Below, piece by piece: positions 50,735 through 60,197 of a stretch of DNA of 64,000 nucleotides. Below the pieces are notes generated by a model that searched no databases, had not been told where the DNA came from, and saw only the letters and a program-made list of their open reading frames with translations. Each line of letters begins with the position of its first letter. Within the stretch, counting starts at the first letter, position 1. This stretch comes from a bacterium. GTDB taxonomy: Bacteria; JAJVIF01. The stretch spans positions 310,001-374,000 of the forward strand of contig JAJVIF010000002.1 of the NCBI GenBank assembly GCA_022072165.1, read 5' to 3'. A program made the translations under genes and the position numbers.

Positions 50735-51802
50735 ATGAATATCATACGACTGGCAGAACAGGCCCTGAAGGCAGCAGGCGACGCGGTAGATCGCTGGGCT
50801 GCGCAGGAACCACCGCTTGCGAATCCGGCGGAGGCTGAGGCAAGTCGCCTTCGTGGGGATGCCTGCTTTGAACAGGGGGATATGGATCAGGCCATCGCTC
50901 ATTACACCGAGGCAATCCGGCTAAATCCAGCAAGTGCGCTCTGTCATGGCTTGCGGGGTACCGCCTTTCAGCTTCAGGGTGACTTGCATCACGCCATCGC
51001 AGACTACACCGAAGCGAAGCGCCTGAATCCGGCAGAAGCAAACTACAGCTATCTGTGCGGGCGGGCATACAGTTTGCTGGGAGAGTTGAAGCCCGCGATC
51101 GATCATTACTCGGAAGCCATTCGGCTGAATCCTGCTGGCGCGAAGGCCCATGCCCATCGCGGTTCAGCTCACCTGGCGCTGGGTTCTGCAGAGCAGGCGA
51201 TCGCGGACTTCACTGAAGCCATCAGACTGAATCCGTCAGATACAGACAGTCTCCACGCCCGCGCCCTGGCTTATCAACGGTTGGACAAGGCTGACCTGGC
51301 GATAGCGGACTTCACTGAGCTCATCCGGCAGAGCCCGGCCGATGACAGCGCTTATGCGAATCGGGGGTTTCTCCAGTTTGCTCTGGGACAAACTGCTGCA
51401 GCGATCGCTGACTACTCGGAGGCGATCCGGCTGGATCCGACGGACGCCGAGAGCTTTTGCCTGCGAGGACGTGTGTTTCAGCAGACGGGAAATCTTTCGC
51501 AGGCGATCGCTGACTATTCGGAGGCCATTCGCCTGTCCCCTGCCAACTCCCCCTACTTTGTGTTCCGCGGGTCCGCGCTTGAGCACCAGGGCGAACTGGA
51601 GCAGGCTGTCGCCGACTTCTCAGAGGCAATTCGACTGGATCCGGAGGACCCTGTTATCCACTGTGCCCGTGGGAAAGCGTTTTCAGCACTGGGGAATCTG
51701 GACCTGGCCATCGCGGACTATCAGGCGGCACTCAGGCTCGCTCCGGACGACGACGTTGTGGCAGAGGCGTTGGCTGATGCAAAAGCCCGTCGCGGGAACT
51801 AA
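50735..51802 (+). CDS. TPR-repeat protein (nine tandem repeats)
   Basis: 355 residues. After a ~35-residue N-terminal helix there are nine consecutive 34-residue TPR units with the consensus AIADYSEAIRLNP, filling the protein to its end. There is no signal peptide or membrane helix, so it is a cytoplasmic scaffold for protein-protein contacts. The repeats are similar enough in DNA sequence (for example GCGATCGC at the AIAD codons) to recombine. Confidence 0.9.
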   Translation: MNIIRLAEQALKAAGDAVDRWAAQEPPLANPAEAEASRLRGDACFEQGDMDQAIAHYTEAIRLNPASALCHGLRGTAFQLQGDLHHAIADYTEAKRLNPAEANYSYLCGRAYSLLGELKPAIDHYSEAIRLNPAGAKAHAHRGSAHLALGSAEQAIADFTEAIRLNPSDTDSLHARALAYQRLDKADLAIADFTELIRQSPADDSAYANRGFLQFALGQTAAAIADYSEAIRLDPTDAESFCLRGRVFQQTGNLSQAIADYSEAIRLSPANSPYFVFRGSALEHQGELEQAVADFSEAIRLDPEDPVIHCARGKAFSALGNLDLAIADYQAALRLAPDDDVVAEALADAKARRGN

Positions 51803-51965
51803 CCAGCTTCCTCAGTTTTTCGTGTGTTGCGTCCGTTTCCCTTTGAACATCCTTGCGGGAACCGCCGGATGCAACCGGAACCGCGGCTGCAGCGTCTAAG
51901 ATACGACCAGGTGTTCCAGCCGGACGCGGGCGTCGGGCTGTCAGCAGCAGAGGGAGGACCCGTCG

Positions 51966-52673
51966 GTGAACTACAGCAACCAGATGATGAATCAGGCGCA
52001 GGAGTACTTCGGGCGTCCGGCCATCATGGAGTCAGCCGATGTCCGCTCCCAGTTTCTGGGGAAGGTCTATGCCCTCCTGGGGACCGGCCTGGTGCTGGCT
52101 GGAGGGGCCTGTGTCGCGACCCTGAACTCCAAGCCGCTGCTTGGGGCAGTGATGGGGCTCATGCAGAACCCACTGTTCTACATCCTGGCCATTGTCGGGC
52201 TCACCTTCGGGGTGCAGGCGGTCGCCAGAATCCCCGTGCTGAATGTGGTGGGGTACGGCGTCTTTACGCTCTTCTTCGGTGCCATCACCGCGCCGCTGGT
52301 GATGATGGCTGTCATGGCCACCGGATCCGGCGATGTGGTGGTGCAGGCCCTGGGACTCACCGCCATCCTCTTTGTCGGCCTGAGCGCCTGGGCGCTGACG
52401 ACCAAGGAAGACCTCAGCCGGTGGGGGACCTACCTCTTCATTGGGGCGCTGATCCTCTTTGGTATCGGGGTCGTCGGGATGTTCACCAGCTTCAATGTCG
52501 GCCTCTGGTGGAGCGCCCTCTGGGTCGCGCTGCTGGCGGGGTATGTCATGTACGACACCCAGATGATCCAGCGCCGTTATGCCGTCACCGATGTCGTCCC
52601 GGCGAGCATCGCCCTCTTCACGGACTTCATCGTCATGTTCTGGCACATCCTGCGACTGCTGTCGCGTCGCTAA
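51966..52673 (+). CDS. Bax inhibitor-1/YccA-family membrane protein
   Basis: 235 residues from GTG 51966 with GGAGG upstream. Seven hydrophobic helices are seen, with the family block GYVMYDTQMIQRRY near the end and the final helix ending in LLSRR. Bacterial relatives (YccA, YetJ) act on FtsH control or as calcium leak channels; the role here is not shown. Confidence 0.9.
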   Translation: MNYSNQMMNQAQEYFGRPAIMESADVRSQFLGKVYALLGTGLVLAGGACVATLNSKPLLGAVMGLMQNPLFYILAIVGLTFGVQAVARIPVLNVVGYGVFTLFFGAITAPLVMMAVMATGSGDVVVQALGLTAILFVGLSAWALTTKEDLSRWGTYLFIGALILFGIGVVGMFTSFNVGLWWSALWVALLAGYVMYDTQMIQRRYAVTDVVPASIALFTDFIVMFWHILRLLSRR

Positions 52674-52716
52674 CGCCACACCAGTTCCTGCCAGGGATTG
52701 CGGTACGCTGCCGGTC

Positions 52717-53565
52717 GTGCCCATACGTCCGCCCCTGGTCCTGACCGCTGCCACGAATCCCCGACTGAAGGCCGCTGCCCTCCTCCGCAATCCTGCGGAC
52801 CGACGGGCCAGCGGTCTTTTTCTGTGTGAGGGGCGACGGGCCATCGGACGCGCCCTGGCAGCCGGACTGGAGGCGGTGGAACTGTTCCATGCTCCGGAGC
52901 TGACCGGCCAGTCGACTGCCGACCTGCCCCACTGGCTTCCAGAGCTGGCGCAGATTCCGACGCACTGCGGCGTGTACGAAGTCCCCGGAACACTGCTGGG
53001 GAAGCTCGCTTATCGACAGGAGCCCGAGGGACTCGTGGTCGTGATGCGGCAGCCGGCGTGGACCCTCGAGGCGATCCGCGACCGGGCGGGCGACTCGCCG
53101 CTGCTCCTTCTCATCTGCGCCGGCATCGAAAAGCCAGGGAATCTGGGGGCGATGGTCCGGAGTGTCGCTGCCGCCGGCGCGCACGGGCTGATCCTCACCG
53201 GCGGCCCCATCGATGCCTGTAATCCCAATGTCATCCGGGCCAGCACCGGCGCGATTTTCGAGTTGCCGGTCCTGTCGTCCACTGAGCAGGCCCTCGCAGA
53301 CTGGCTCACAGCGCACCAGGTGCAGGTGCTGGTCGCGACTCCTTCGGCCACTTTGCCGTATACGCGTGCCAATCTGACCCAGCCGACCGCGTTGCTCATC
53401 GGTGCGGAAGCGACCGGCGTACCGGCGTTCTGGCTCCAGCACGCCTCGCAGCAGGGAGCGCAGATCCATATCCCGATGGCTCCGGGGAGTGTCGTGGACT
53501 CGCTGAACGCAGCGGTGACCGCCGGGATCCTGCTCTTCGAGGCGGCACGGCAACGACAACGTTAA
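52717..53565 (+). CDS. SpoU/TrmH-family RNA 2'-O-methyltransferase
   Basis: 282 residues. GTG 52717 is supported by TACGCT (52704-52709) seven bases upstream. The N-terminal substrate-binding domain (FLCEGRRAIGRALAAG) is followed by the SPOUT knot: EKPGNLGAMVRSVAAAGAHGLILTG, NVIRASTGAIFELPV, LIGAEATGVPAFWL and IPMAPGSVVDSLNAAVTAGILLFEA. It methylates a ribose in rRNA or tRNA; the site is not predictable from motifs alone. Confidence 0.9.
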   Translation: MPIRPPLVLTAATNPRLKAAALLRNPADRRASGLFLCEGRRAIGRALAAGLEAVELFHAPELTGQSTADLPHWLPELAQIPTHCGVYEVPGTLLGKLAYRQEPEGLVVVMRQPAWTLEAIRDRAGDSPLLLLICAGIEKPGNLGAMVRSVAAAGAHGLILTGGPIDACNPNVIRASTGAIFELPVLSSTEQALADWLTAHQVQVLVATPSATLPYTRANLTQPTALLIGAEATGVPAFWLQHASQQGAQIHIPMAPGSVVDSLNAAVTAGILLFEAARQRQR

Positions 53566-53633
53566 GCAGCGTTGGTGGTCGTTACAATGTCGTGTTGGCT
53601 GCCCGCATTCCTCATCGTCTGAAGGTGTCGCCC

Positions 53634-55193
53634 ATGCGTCCTGTCACTGCACACTGTTACCTGACCCTTGCATTGCTGCTAATCGGCATCCTCCCTGCGA
53701 TTGCCGCTGACCCGCTCCCCGACATGCTGGCGACGATCGATGGCGGGGAAGCCCGGGCACTGGCGCAGGAACTGGCGGGCGTGGAGTACCGGGGGCGTAT
53801 GACCGGAGAGCCGGAGTTGTATCAGGCTGCGAGCCGCATTACGGACCTCTGGCGGGAATGGGGCATCACCCCGGTCGGAGACACAGGCTTTCAGCAGCCC
53901 TTTACAGTCCTCTCATCGCGGGTGACCGACATCGCACACTGCACCCTTCAGGTACCGGATGCCGAAGCGATCGCGTTCAGCGACATCGAGGATTTTCATC
54001 CATTCCCCTACGGTGGATCATCCCCAGTGACAGGCGACGTGGTGTTCGCGGGGTATGGCATCCACGCGCCGGACCTGGACTACGACGACTACGCCGACAT
54101 CGATGTGACGAACAAGATTGTCTTCGCCATGCGGCATTGCCCGCAGCACGACATGACCCGGTTCGATGCCCATGCGACGTTTGTGAAAAAGGCGCAGACC
54201 GCGAAGGAGCAGGGAGCGATTGGGCTGGTCCTGGTCACCGACCCCAATGGGCACGATGCGTTCGCGCCGCTGGACTTTCCCAACGCGTCCATCAATCTGG
54301 GAGAGGGCTTCGCGGCGATCTTTCTGCATACTCGTCATGCCCAGACCTGGTTTAACCCCTCAGGGCAACTGTTGACCGCGATCCAGGCTGCCATCGATGA
54401 GACGGCGACGCCCCTGAGCTTTCCGCTGGGCGTCCAGGCGACCCTGGAGGTCCCAACGACATTCCAGCCTGAACAGCCGACCGTGAATGTGGTGGGCTAT
54501 CTGGAAGGCCAGGACCCGCTCCTGAAGCGGGAGATCGTGGTCATTGGTGCTCACCTGGACCATCTGGGCTATCGGGGGGACCGCATCTACCCCGGCGCTG
54601 ACGACAATTGCTCCGGCACGGTGGCGCTCCTGAGTGTCGCCCGGGCATTTGCCACAGCGTCTGTACGGCCGGCCAGGTCGCTGCTGTTTGTCCACTTTTC
54701 AGGCGAAGAGATGGGGTTGCTGGGGTCCGAGCACTTCGTGAAATCGCCATTGATCCCGGCGGGAAGTCGGATGGTGGCAATGCTGAACATGGACATGGTG
54801 GGCCTCGGCAACGGCGGCATCACGACCCTGGTCCCGCCGGAGGGAGGCAGTGACCGCCTCCGGGGGCTGGTGGAGCTGCAACGCGGACGCTATCTCGCGT
54901 CGGAGCTTCCGGTCGACAAGCTGGGGTATGGGGTCGCGCAAAACAACAGCGACCATGCGCCTTTCGCAAAGTCCGGGATCCCGGCCCTCTTCTTTGTCTC
55001 GTCGGGCGACCATCCGGACTATCACCAGCCGGGGGATACCCCGGACAAACTCGACGCGTCGATCCTGCAGCGGGCAGCGCGCCTCTGTACGGCGGTGGCG
55101 TGGCGGATCGCCCAGGAAGGGGTCCCGACCCAAGCGCTGGCCTGGGAGGTCACGGACCACCGGGTCTATCACGCCCACGATGATGAAAGCTAG
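53634..55193 (+). CDS. exported M28-family zinc aminopeptidase with PA domain
   Basis: 519 residues from ATG 53634 (GAAGGTG upstream) with a signal peptide ending near AIAAD. A protease-associated insert covers roughly 100-270. The catalytic part has VVIGAHLDHLGYRG (~305), GADDNCSG (~322), SGEEMGLLGS (~358), NMDMVG and the last His in HPDYHQPGDTPDKLD. The set of two-zinc ligands and the Glu base is complete. It degrades peptides outside the cytoplasm. Confidence 0.9.
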   Translation: MRPVTAHCYLTLALLLIGILPAIAADPLPDMLATIDGGEARALAQELAGVEYRGRMTGEPELYQAASRITDLWREWGITPVGDTGFQQPFTVLSSRVTDIAHCTLQVPDAEAIAFSDIEDFHPFPYGGSSPVTGDVVFAGYGIHAPDLDYDDYADIDVTNKIVFAMRHCPQHDMTRFDAHATFVKKAQTAKEQGAIGLVLVTDPNGHDAFAPLDFPNASINLGEGFAAIFLHTRHAQTWFNPSGQLLTAIQAAIDETATPLSFPLGVQATLEVPTTFQPEQPTVNVVGYLEGQDPLLKREIVVIGAHLDHLGYRGDRIYPGADDNCSGTVALLSVARAFATASVRPARSLLFVHFSGEEMGLLGSEHFVKSPLIPAGSRMVAMLNMDMVGLGNGGITTLVPPEGGSDRLRGLVELQRGRYLASELPVDKLGYGVAQNNSDHAPFAKSGIPALFFVSSGDHPDYHQPGDTPDKLDASILQRAARLCTAVAWRIAQEGVPTQALAWEVTDHRVYHAHDDES

Positions 55194-55341
55194 CCACAAG
55201 TCCCCTGGCAGCCCCGCAAATCGGGTCTGGGACTGGAAAATCGGGCCTTCTGCCTGGGTGGTCTCCTTGACACCATCGGTCTGGCGGCGTAACTTGACCC
55301 ACAATTAGGAACCTGCCCCGCAACCCCCAAAGGAGCCACCC

Positions 55342-56295
55342 ATGCGCTCAGCCGTGGTGCTGTCCGGACTTTGCACCCTTTGCCTGCTGCCTGCCGGAAC
55401 CGCCATCAGCGCCCCAGCCCCTGCCTCCGCCAAGGCCCCCGCGGTGCTGAGCAGTGGCCAGCGCGTGGTGTACGAGTCGGACGTCAACAAAGATGGGCAG
55501 CCGCTGATCTACACCTTCACCCTGGAAAACACGACCCCGGTGCAGGTGACCGACGAACCAGCGAGCCATCCCGGCATCTCCCGGAGCGGCGACATCTACT
55601 ACAACCGGGTCATTACGCCCGTGTGGGGGATCATCACCAAGATCTACCACCGGCAGTGGCCCAACGGGACCGAGCAGGGTGTCACCGCCAACGAACTTGG
55701 CGATGAGTATCAGCCGGCCATCAGCCGGGACAACCAGATTCTGGCCTTTACGGCGAAGCGCTACTTCACCCCGAAGGTGGGTCGTCCCCAGGACGTCATC
55801 GACCTCATGGCCTACAAGCGTCCGTTTGTCGAGCAGCGGCAGCTCACGCAGTCGGTGGCGGTGGAGTCCAACCCGGCGGTCGATGCGACCGGGCAGTACA
55901 TTTATGCCACCCAGACCAACGGCGAGCACACCGAAGTCTGGCGCTATGCCTACGCGGATGCCAAGGCGGAGCGGATCGCCGGGATTGAAGATGGGGTCCG
56001 CACGAACTGCCACGAGCCCGCTGTCGATGGTCAGAATCGCTGGTGTGTGTACTCCTCCACCCGCGATGGCAACAGCGAGATTTACATCCGCGACCTGAAA
56101 ACCATGGTCGAGACCCGGCTCACGACCAACGAGTCTTACGACGGGCAGCCGTCGATCACGGAAGATGGCAGTCGCATCGTCTTTGTCAGCGATCGCGATG
56201 GGGACAAGGAGTTGTTCGCCATGGACCGCACCGGCGGCAACCTGCGACAGCTCACCAACAACACCTGGGACGACACCAGCCCCTCGGTGCAGTAA
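55342..56295 (+). CDS. exported TolB-like PD40 beta-propeller protein
   Basis: 317 residues, AAGGAG before ATG 55342, signal peptide ending near AISAP. WD40-like PD40 repeats are seen (YESDVNKDGQPLIY, HPGISRSGDIYY, YQPAISRDNQILAFTA, QPSITEDGSRIVFVSDRDGDKELFAMDRTGGNLRQLT), about five or six blades. It resembles the TolB propeller but lacks the N-terminal TolB domain and tol gene neighbours, so it is probably a periplasmic binding propeller. Confidence 0.8.
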   Translation: MRSAVVLSGLCTLCLLPAGTAISAPAPASAKAPAVLSSGQRVVYESDVNKDGQPLIYTFTLENTTPVQVTDEPASHPGISRSGDIYYNRVITPVWGIITKIYHRQWPNGTEQGVTANELGDEYQPAISRDNQILAFTAKRYFTPKVGRPQDVIDLMAYKRPFVEQRQLTQSVAVESNPAVDATGQYIYATQTNGEHTEVWRYAYADAKAERIAGIEDGVRTNCHEPAVDGQNRWCVYSSTRDGNSEIYIRDLKTMVETRLTTNESYDGQPSITEDGSRIVFVSDRDGDKELFAMDRTGGNLRQLTNNTWDDTSPSVQ

Positions 56296-56336
56296 CCGAC
56301 CCGCGGTCCTCCGGCCATCCTGACGATTTACGCCTC

Positions 56337-56360
56337 AGGGCAGCCCGCAAAGGCTGCCCT
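56337..56360 (+). terminator. 9-bp hairpin after the TolB-like gene
   Basis: Perfect arms AGGGCAGCC (56337-56345) and GGCTGCCCT (56352-56360) around CGCAAA lie 42 bases after the stop. No T tract follows. Confidence 0.55.
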
Positions 56361-56424
56361 GTCGCTTGCGTGGCGGTTCACCAGCTGACTGCGATCGGCA
56401 GAGCGAATCAGTACACTGATGGGG

Positions 56425-57387
56425 ATGCAGAGGGTGCAGCAACCGGACTACTACGCGCTCCTGGGAGTCGAACCGACGGCGTCCCCGGAAGAGCTCCGGG
56501 TGGCGCATAAGCGCGCCATGAAGGCAGTGCACCCAGACCTAAATCCTGAGGTGGATCCCACCGCCGCCGCGCAGGTGAATGCCGCCTTCGAGGTCCTGAG
56601 CGATCCGGCCAAACGACAGGCCTATGACGCCACCCGCCGGCCCCGTCGCCCTACTCTCTCGACCCGTCACGATCCGCAAGTCCGCGATGCGCGTCGCGAA
56701 GCCGAACAGGCGGCATCGAGTCGGGCCAGAGAAACCCGACGTCCAGCGCCGAGTGCAGCAGAACTCGCGGCGGCAGAGGCCAAGCGGGAAGCGCTGCGTC
56801 GGGATAAAGAAGCCGCACAGCAGCGACTGGCTGCCGACAAAGCGCGGCTGGCGGCCACCGCCGCTGAACGCAATGCGAAACGTCGGGAACAACGAGAAAA
56901 GAAGGAGGTCGCGCAGGAGACTACGACGGCCCGCAAGGCGGCCATCGATGCCCGGATGCGGCAGCCGACCCGTACACCAGCGCAGGCGCGACAGGAGTCA
57001 GACTGGCAGGCTTTCCGGGCAATGGCCTTGAAAACCCTGCGAAGTCCGGTCTTCCTGCAGGACTGCGGCGCCCCGTATCGCGAGGGACCAGGGCGCTGGG
57101 AAGCCCATCGCGATGGCATCTTCTGGATTCCGCAGCAGGGGCGTCCGGTGCTGCTGAAGAATCTCGACATCGATGCCACGCTGCAAAAGCTCTGGCAAAC
57201 CGGGCGGGTCAGTCAGCAGGCGATGATCGAATCTTTTATGCGTCGTACGGATGATATCACCGCCCGGCGCTCCGGCTGGTCGTTGTTTCGCCTGTTGCAG
57301 CAGGCTCCCTTTTTTGATGTTCGTCCTGACCCCTCATGGGCGTTGCTCTTCAATCGCCAGGTCTGGGAGACCGACAGCCTCAGATAG
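56425..57387 (+). CDS. DnaJ-domain protein with novel C-terminal domain
   Basis: 320 residues. ATG 56425 rather than 56419 is preferred because TACACT (56412-56417) lies seven bases before it. The J domain (DYYALLGVEPTASPEELRVAHKRAMKAVHPDLN, with HPD) recruits DnaK. Residues ~75-190 are a very basic/acidic helical linker, and the last ~130 residues (WQAFRAMALKTLRSPVFLQDCGAPY onward) are an unrecognised domain rich in Trp and Phe. It lacks the G/F and zinc-finger regions of true DnaJ. The 3' end overlaps the convergent SDR gene by 8 bases. Confidence 0.8.
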   Translation: MQRVQQPDYYALLGVEPTASPEELRVAHKRAMKAVHPDLNPEVDPTAAAQVNAAFEVLSDPAKRQAYDATRRPRRPTLSTRHDPQVRDARREAEQAASSRARETRRPAPSAAELAAAEAKREALRRDKEAAQQRLAADKARLAATAAERNAKRREQREKKEVAQETTTARKAAIDARMRQPTRTPAQARQESDWQAFRAMALKTLRSPVFLQDCGAPYREGPGRWEAHRDGIFWIPQQGRPVLLKNLDIDATLQKLWQTGRVSQQAMIESFMRRTDDITARRSGWSLFRLLQQAPFFDVRPDPSWALLFNRQVWETDSLR

Positions 57388-58117
57388 CCGCCGTGTTATC
57401 GAGGCCGCCGTTGCAGTCGATGACCGCCCCGGAGATGTACCCTGCCGCCGGGGAATGCAAAAAGCAGACGAGCTCCGCAAGGTCTGCCGGTTGCCCGACC
57501 CGTCGCAGGGGGACCTGCTGGGCAGCCCGCGCAAAGAAGGCCTCGCTGTACATCCCGTTGTGGATGATGCCGGGATTCACGAGATTGATCCGAATTCCGG
57601 CGGGGCCTTCGGCCTGGGCGATGGTGCGGGTCAGGACTACGAGTCCCGCTTTGGCCGCGTTGTAGCTTGCCCATCGTGGCGCTGCCGCAAGGTCCTGGAT
57701 GCGGTTCTGCCCAATGAGCGTGATGACACCCCCGCCGGTGGCACGAAAGCGTGGCATGAGGAGTTGCAGCAGTTGCCAGGGGCTCAGGAGATTGGTCTGC
57801 AGCAGCATCTGGTGCTGGGCGGGTGAGAGGGCATCCCAACTGCCGGTGAGAAAGGGTCCGACCGCGCACACCAGCCCCGACAGAGGGCCTTCGCTCCAGA
57901 CCGCCGCCAGATGCTCGACCTCGCCGGGCCGCCGGAAGTCGCATGAGGTGCAGTCCAGGAGCGCATCCGCCCGGAGGGGCTCCAGGGTCGCATACGCCCG
58001 GTCCCGCGTGGCACCCGGACCGCGATCCTGCAGCCGGACCTGATAGCCCTGCTGTACCAGCGCCACCGCGATTCCCAGGCCAATCCCGCCGGTCCCTCCC
58101 GCAATCGCGATCGCCAT
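57380..58117 (-). CDS. short-chain dehydrogenase/reductase
   Basis: 245 residues with CAGGAG before the ATG. NAD(P)-binding motif GGTGGIG at the N-terminus, catalytic YNAAK, INLVNPGIIHN and the C-terminal GAVIDCNGG are present, so a classical SDR. The residue two before the first Gly block suggests no strong cofactor preference. It is the last gene of a minus-strand run with a sugar nucleotidyltransferase 21 bases upstream, so a role in sugar or polyol precursor synthesis is possible. Confidence 0.85.
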   Translation of the reverse strand: MAIAIAGGTGGIGLGIAVALVQQGYQVRLQDRGPGATRDRAYATLEPLRADALLDCTSCDFRRPGEVEHLAAVWSEGPLSGLVCAVGPFLTGSWDALSPAQHQMLLQTNLLSPWQLLQLLMPRFRATGGGVITLIGQNRIQDLAAAPRWASYNAAKAGLVVLTRTIAQAEGPAGIRINLVNPGIIHNGMYSEAFFARAAQQVPLRRVGQPADLAELVCFLHSPAAGYISGAVIDCNGGLDNTAAI

Positions 58118-58138
58118 GACCAGTCTCCTGTCAGCGGA

Positions 58139-59125
58139 TCAGAGTGCGGCTGGGGGCCGGTAGTCCTCGAAGTAGAGGTCGTATTCCGGCGTAATCAGGT
58201 TGTTGCGGATGTGCGGCTGGGGCCGGACCCGGGAGTGACTGAAGATAACAGTGTCCTGAATCAGGGTGACCTCTTCGGGAATCGACACCTGCGCTCCAAC
58301 AACCGCCCGGACCAGCTTGCAGCCCTCCGGGACGTCGGTGGAGGGATCGACCACGGCATCAAGCCCCCGTCGCTCCAGCTCCCGGGCACTGATGCGGAGG
58401 AGATCCTCGGGGACCGTGACATTCATGTCGGCTTTAATCACATTTGCCGGATAGACCGCCGCGCCATCGTCGATGAAAATCTGGATCGCCTCGGTGAGTT
58501 CATACTCATCTCTGAGCGCGGTCCGGGGGGTTCGGCGGATGGCATCGAAAATCGTCACATCGAACAGATAGATGCCGCAGCCCTTGAGGGGATTGTTGAC
58601 GTAGCGGGGCTTTTCGATGACCCGGACGACCCGGCTGGAAGGGTCCAGGGAGCCATCAGGACGAGTCGCAAGTCGCACCGAGAAGTTCCGTCGGATGTTC
58701 TCCGGCGTGTCTTCCATGACGGCGAGAATCGCCCCGGCTTCGCGCTGGTGAAAGAGTTCCACCATCCGCTCCAGGCGGTCGGGGATGATGAAGATGTCGC
58801 CCAAAAACAGCAAAAACGGATGCGCGATGTGCTTTTCGAGTTTCCCGACGGCATGGGCGATGCCGAGCTGCGATTCCTGCTCCAGGTAATGCAGCGTCAT
58901 GCCGAGGGATTCCCCATCGCCGAACCAGTCGCGCAGCCGCTCCTTCAGGTGCCCCACCACGAGATACGCCTCGCGGATCCCCGCCTGGTGCATCAGTTCG
59001 AGCTGGTACTGAATGATCGGCTTGTTGCAAATGGGGAGGAGCGGCTTGGGCCACGACTCGCTCAACGGGAGGATACGATCCCCCCGCCCTGCCGCCAGAA
59101 TCGCGCCGACAATGGGCTGGGCCAT
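58139..59125 (-). CDS. sugar-1-phosphate nucleotidyltransferase (RmlA/GlmU-N type)
   Basis: 328 residues. Signature GAILAAGRGDRILPLSESWPKPLLPICNKPIIQYQLELM, then GIAHAVG, the metal site LLFLGDIFII, and VIEKP belong to the NTP_transferase family. Residues after ~235 form a partial left-handed helix-type domain (VVGAQVSIPEEVTLIQDTVIFSHSRV). It activates a sugar phosphate with NTP for glycan synthesis; the nucleotide cannot be told. TATTAT (59133-59138) seven bases before ATG indicates its own leaderless promoter. Confidence 0.85.
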   Translation of the reverse strand: MAQPIVGAILAAGRGDRILPLSESWPKPLLPICNKPIIQYQLELMHQAGIREAYLVVGHLKERLRDWFGDGESLGMTLHYLEQESQLGIAHAVGKLEKHIAHPFLLFLGDIFIIPDRLERMVELFHQREAGAILAVMEDTPENIRRNFSVRLATRPDGSLDPSSRVVRVIEKPRYVNNPLKGCGIYLFDVTIFDAIRRTPRTALRDEYELTEAIQIFIDDGAAVYPANVIKADMNVTVPEDLLRISARELERRGLDAVVDPSTDVPEGCKLVRAVVGAQVSIPEEVTLIQDTVIFSHSRVRPQPHIRNNLITPEYDLYFEDYRPPAAL

Positions 59126-59148
59126 GGGACTGATAATAGCAATGCGCC

Positions 59149-60123
59149 TTATGCGCCGTGCGCCGGGAGCTCCGCCTCGAAGCGTGCCCGGGCATCCAGC
59201 CAGACCGGGTTCGTCGTCTCGCTGATAAGTCCGCCCTGCCCATCCGCCCAGCCAAGGACTTCCCCGGGGTCATCCAGCCGGTCCACCACCAGTGCTCCGG
59301 CAGGACCGAGCAGGCCTCCAGCGACCAGCGTGATTCCCGCCGCCGAGCGGGTGCCGGCGTGACGAGTCAGCAAGGTGCGGTACTGGCGTCCCTGGGTGAT
59401 GGCCGCTGCCAGTGCGCCCCGCATATCAGGCCGCCAGACTGGCCAGCCCTGCTCCCGGGCGTACTCGAGAGCAGCGGTCGTGAAAGTCCCGATGCCTCCA
59501 TCGATGCAGAGCGGCTGCACACCATCTGCTGCAATCGCTTCCAGTGCCGGGGCATCCATGACCGGCGTGTGAAAGCTGGTTCCGATCAGTGTTAGCTGGC
59601 CCGGTTCGGCACCAAGGATGGCGAGGCTCCGGACCACATCAAAGCCAAACGACAGGCCGCGCTGTGCCACCGCATCGGTGAGGGGGCTGGCTCCGACGAG
59701 AAGGAGTTCTTCGGCGGGCGAGGGTCGTCGGTGATGCAGCACCAGCGCCAGGACCGCGTCGGCCCAGATGGCCAGATCGCTGTAGCAGCCGACGTCGGGA
59801 TGGTCTGCCAGCAGGTCGCGGTACTGCTGCGACGCGGGTCCTTTGCTGCTGCTATCGAGCCAGACATCCAGTTCATAGGCCGGAGCGAGCGCCATGGCGG
59901 CTGCCGCTTCATCCGGCGTGGCAACTTCCAGATTCCCGATAAGGAGCGAGCCTGACCGGGTCGCGGCATGCCAGCGACTGCGGGGTGTCGGCCAGACACT
60001 CTGCGCCAGGGTCAGGACTGGTGTCAGCCCCCGGGCGGTCGCACCGACTGCCAGACGGCGCAGTGATTCCTCGTGTGTTTCGGTCGATGTCATGGGTGTG
60101 GGTCGGAGGGTCGTGCTGGTCAT
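59149..60123 (-). CDS. protein of unknown function, aldolase neighbour
   Basis: 324 residues if started at ATG 60123; ATG 60093 is also possible and neither has a good ribosome-binding site. Alternating strand/helix segments with Rossmann-like patches are seen: ELLLVGASPLTDAVAQRGLSFGFDVV, LTLIGTSFHTPVMDAPALEAIA, CIDGGIGTFTTAALEYA and ITLVAGGLLGPAGALVVDRL. There is no signal peptide. It lies between an HMGL-like aldolase gene (74 bases upstream) and the sugar nucleotidyltransferase. It does not resemble the acetaldehyde dehydrogenase that usually accompanies such aldolases. Not recognised. Confidence 0.6.
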   Translation of the reverse strand: MTSTTLRPTPMTSTETHEESLRRLAVGATARGLTPVLTLAQSVWPTPRSRWHAATRSGSLLIGNLEVATPDEAAAAMALAPAYELDVWLDSSSKGPASQQYRDLLADHPDVGCYSDLAIWADAVLALVLHHRRPSPAEELLLVGASPLTDAVAQRGLSFGFDVVRSLAILGAEPGQLTLIGTSFHTPVMDAPALEAIAADGVQPLCIDGGIGTFTTAALEYAREQGWPVWRPDMRGALAAAITQGRQYRTLLTRHAGTRSAAGITLVAGGLLGPAGALVVDRLDDPGEVLGWADGQGGLISETTNPVWLDARARFEAELPAHGA

Positions 60124-60197
60124 CGTAGGCCTGTTCGTAGACTCCAACCTGATGGGAGTATGCCGGTCGGTTTGACCGGCGACAACTGGCGACTGGA

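Noticed and set aside
50900-51780. GCGATCGC (HIP1-like) repeats hinting at cyanobacterial DNA
   Set aside because: They occur only where the TPR consensus encodes Ala-Ile-Ala-Asp and are explained by codon use in the repeats.
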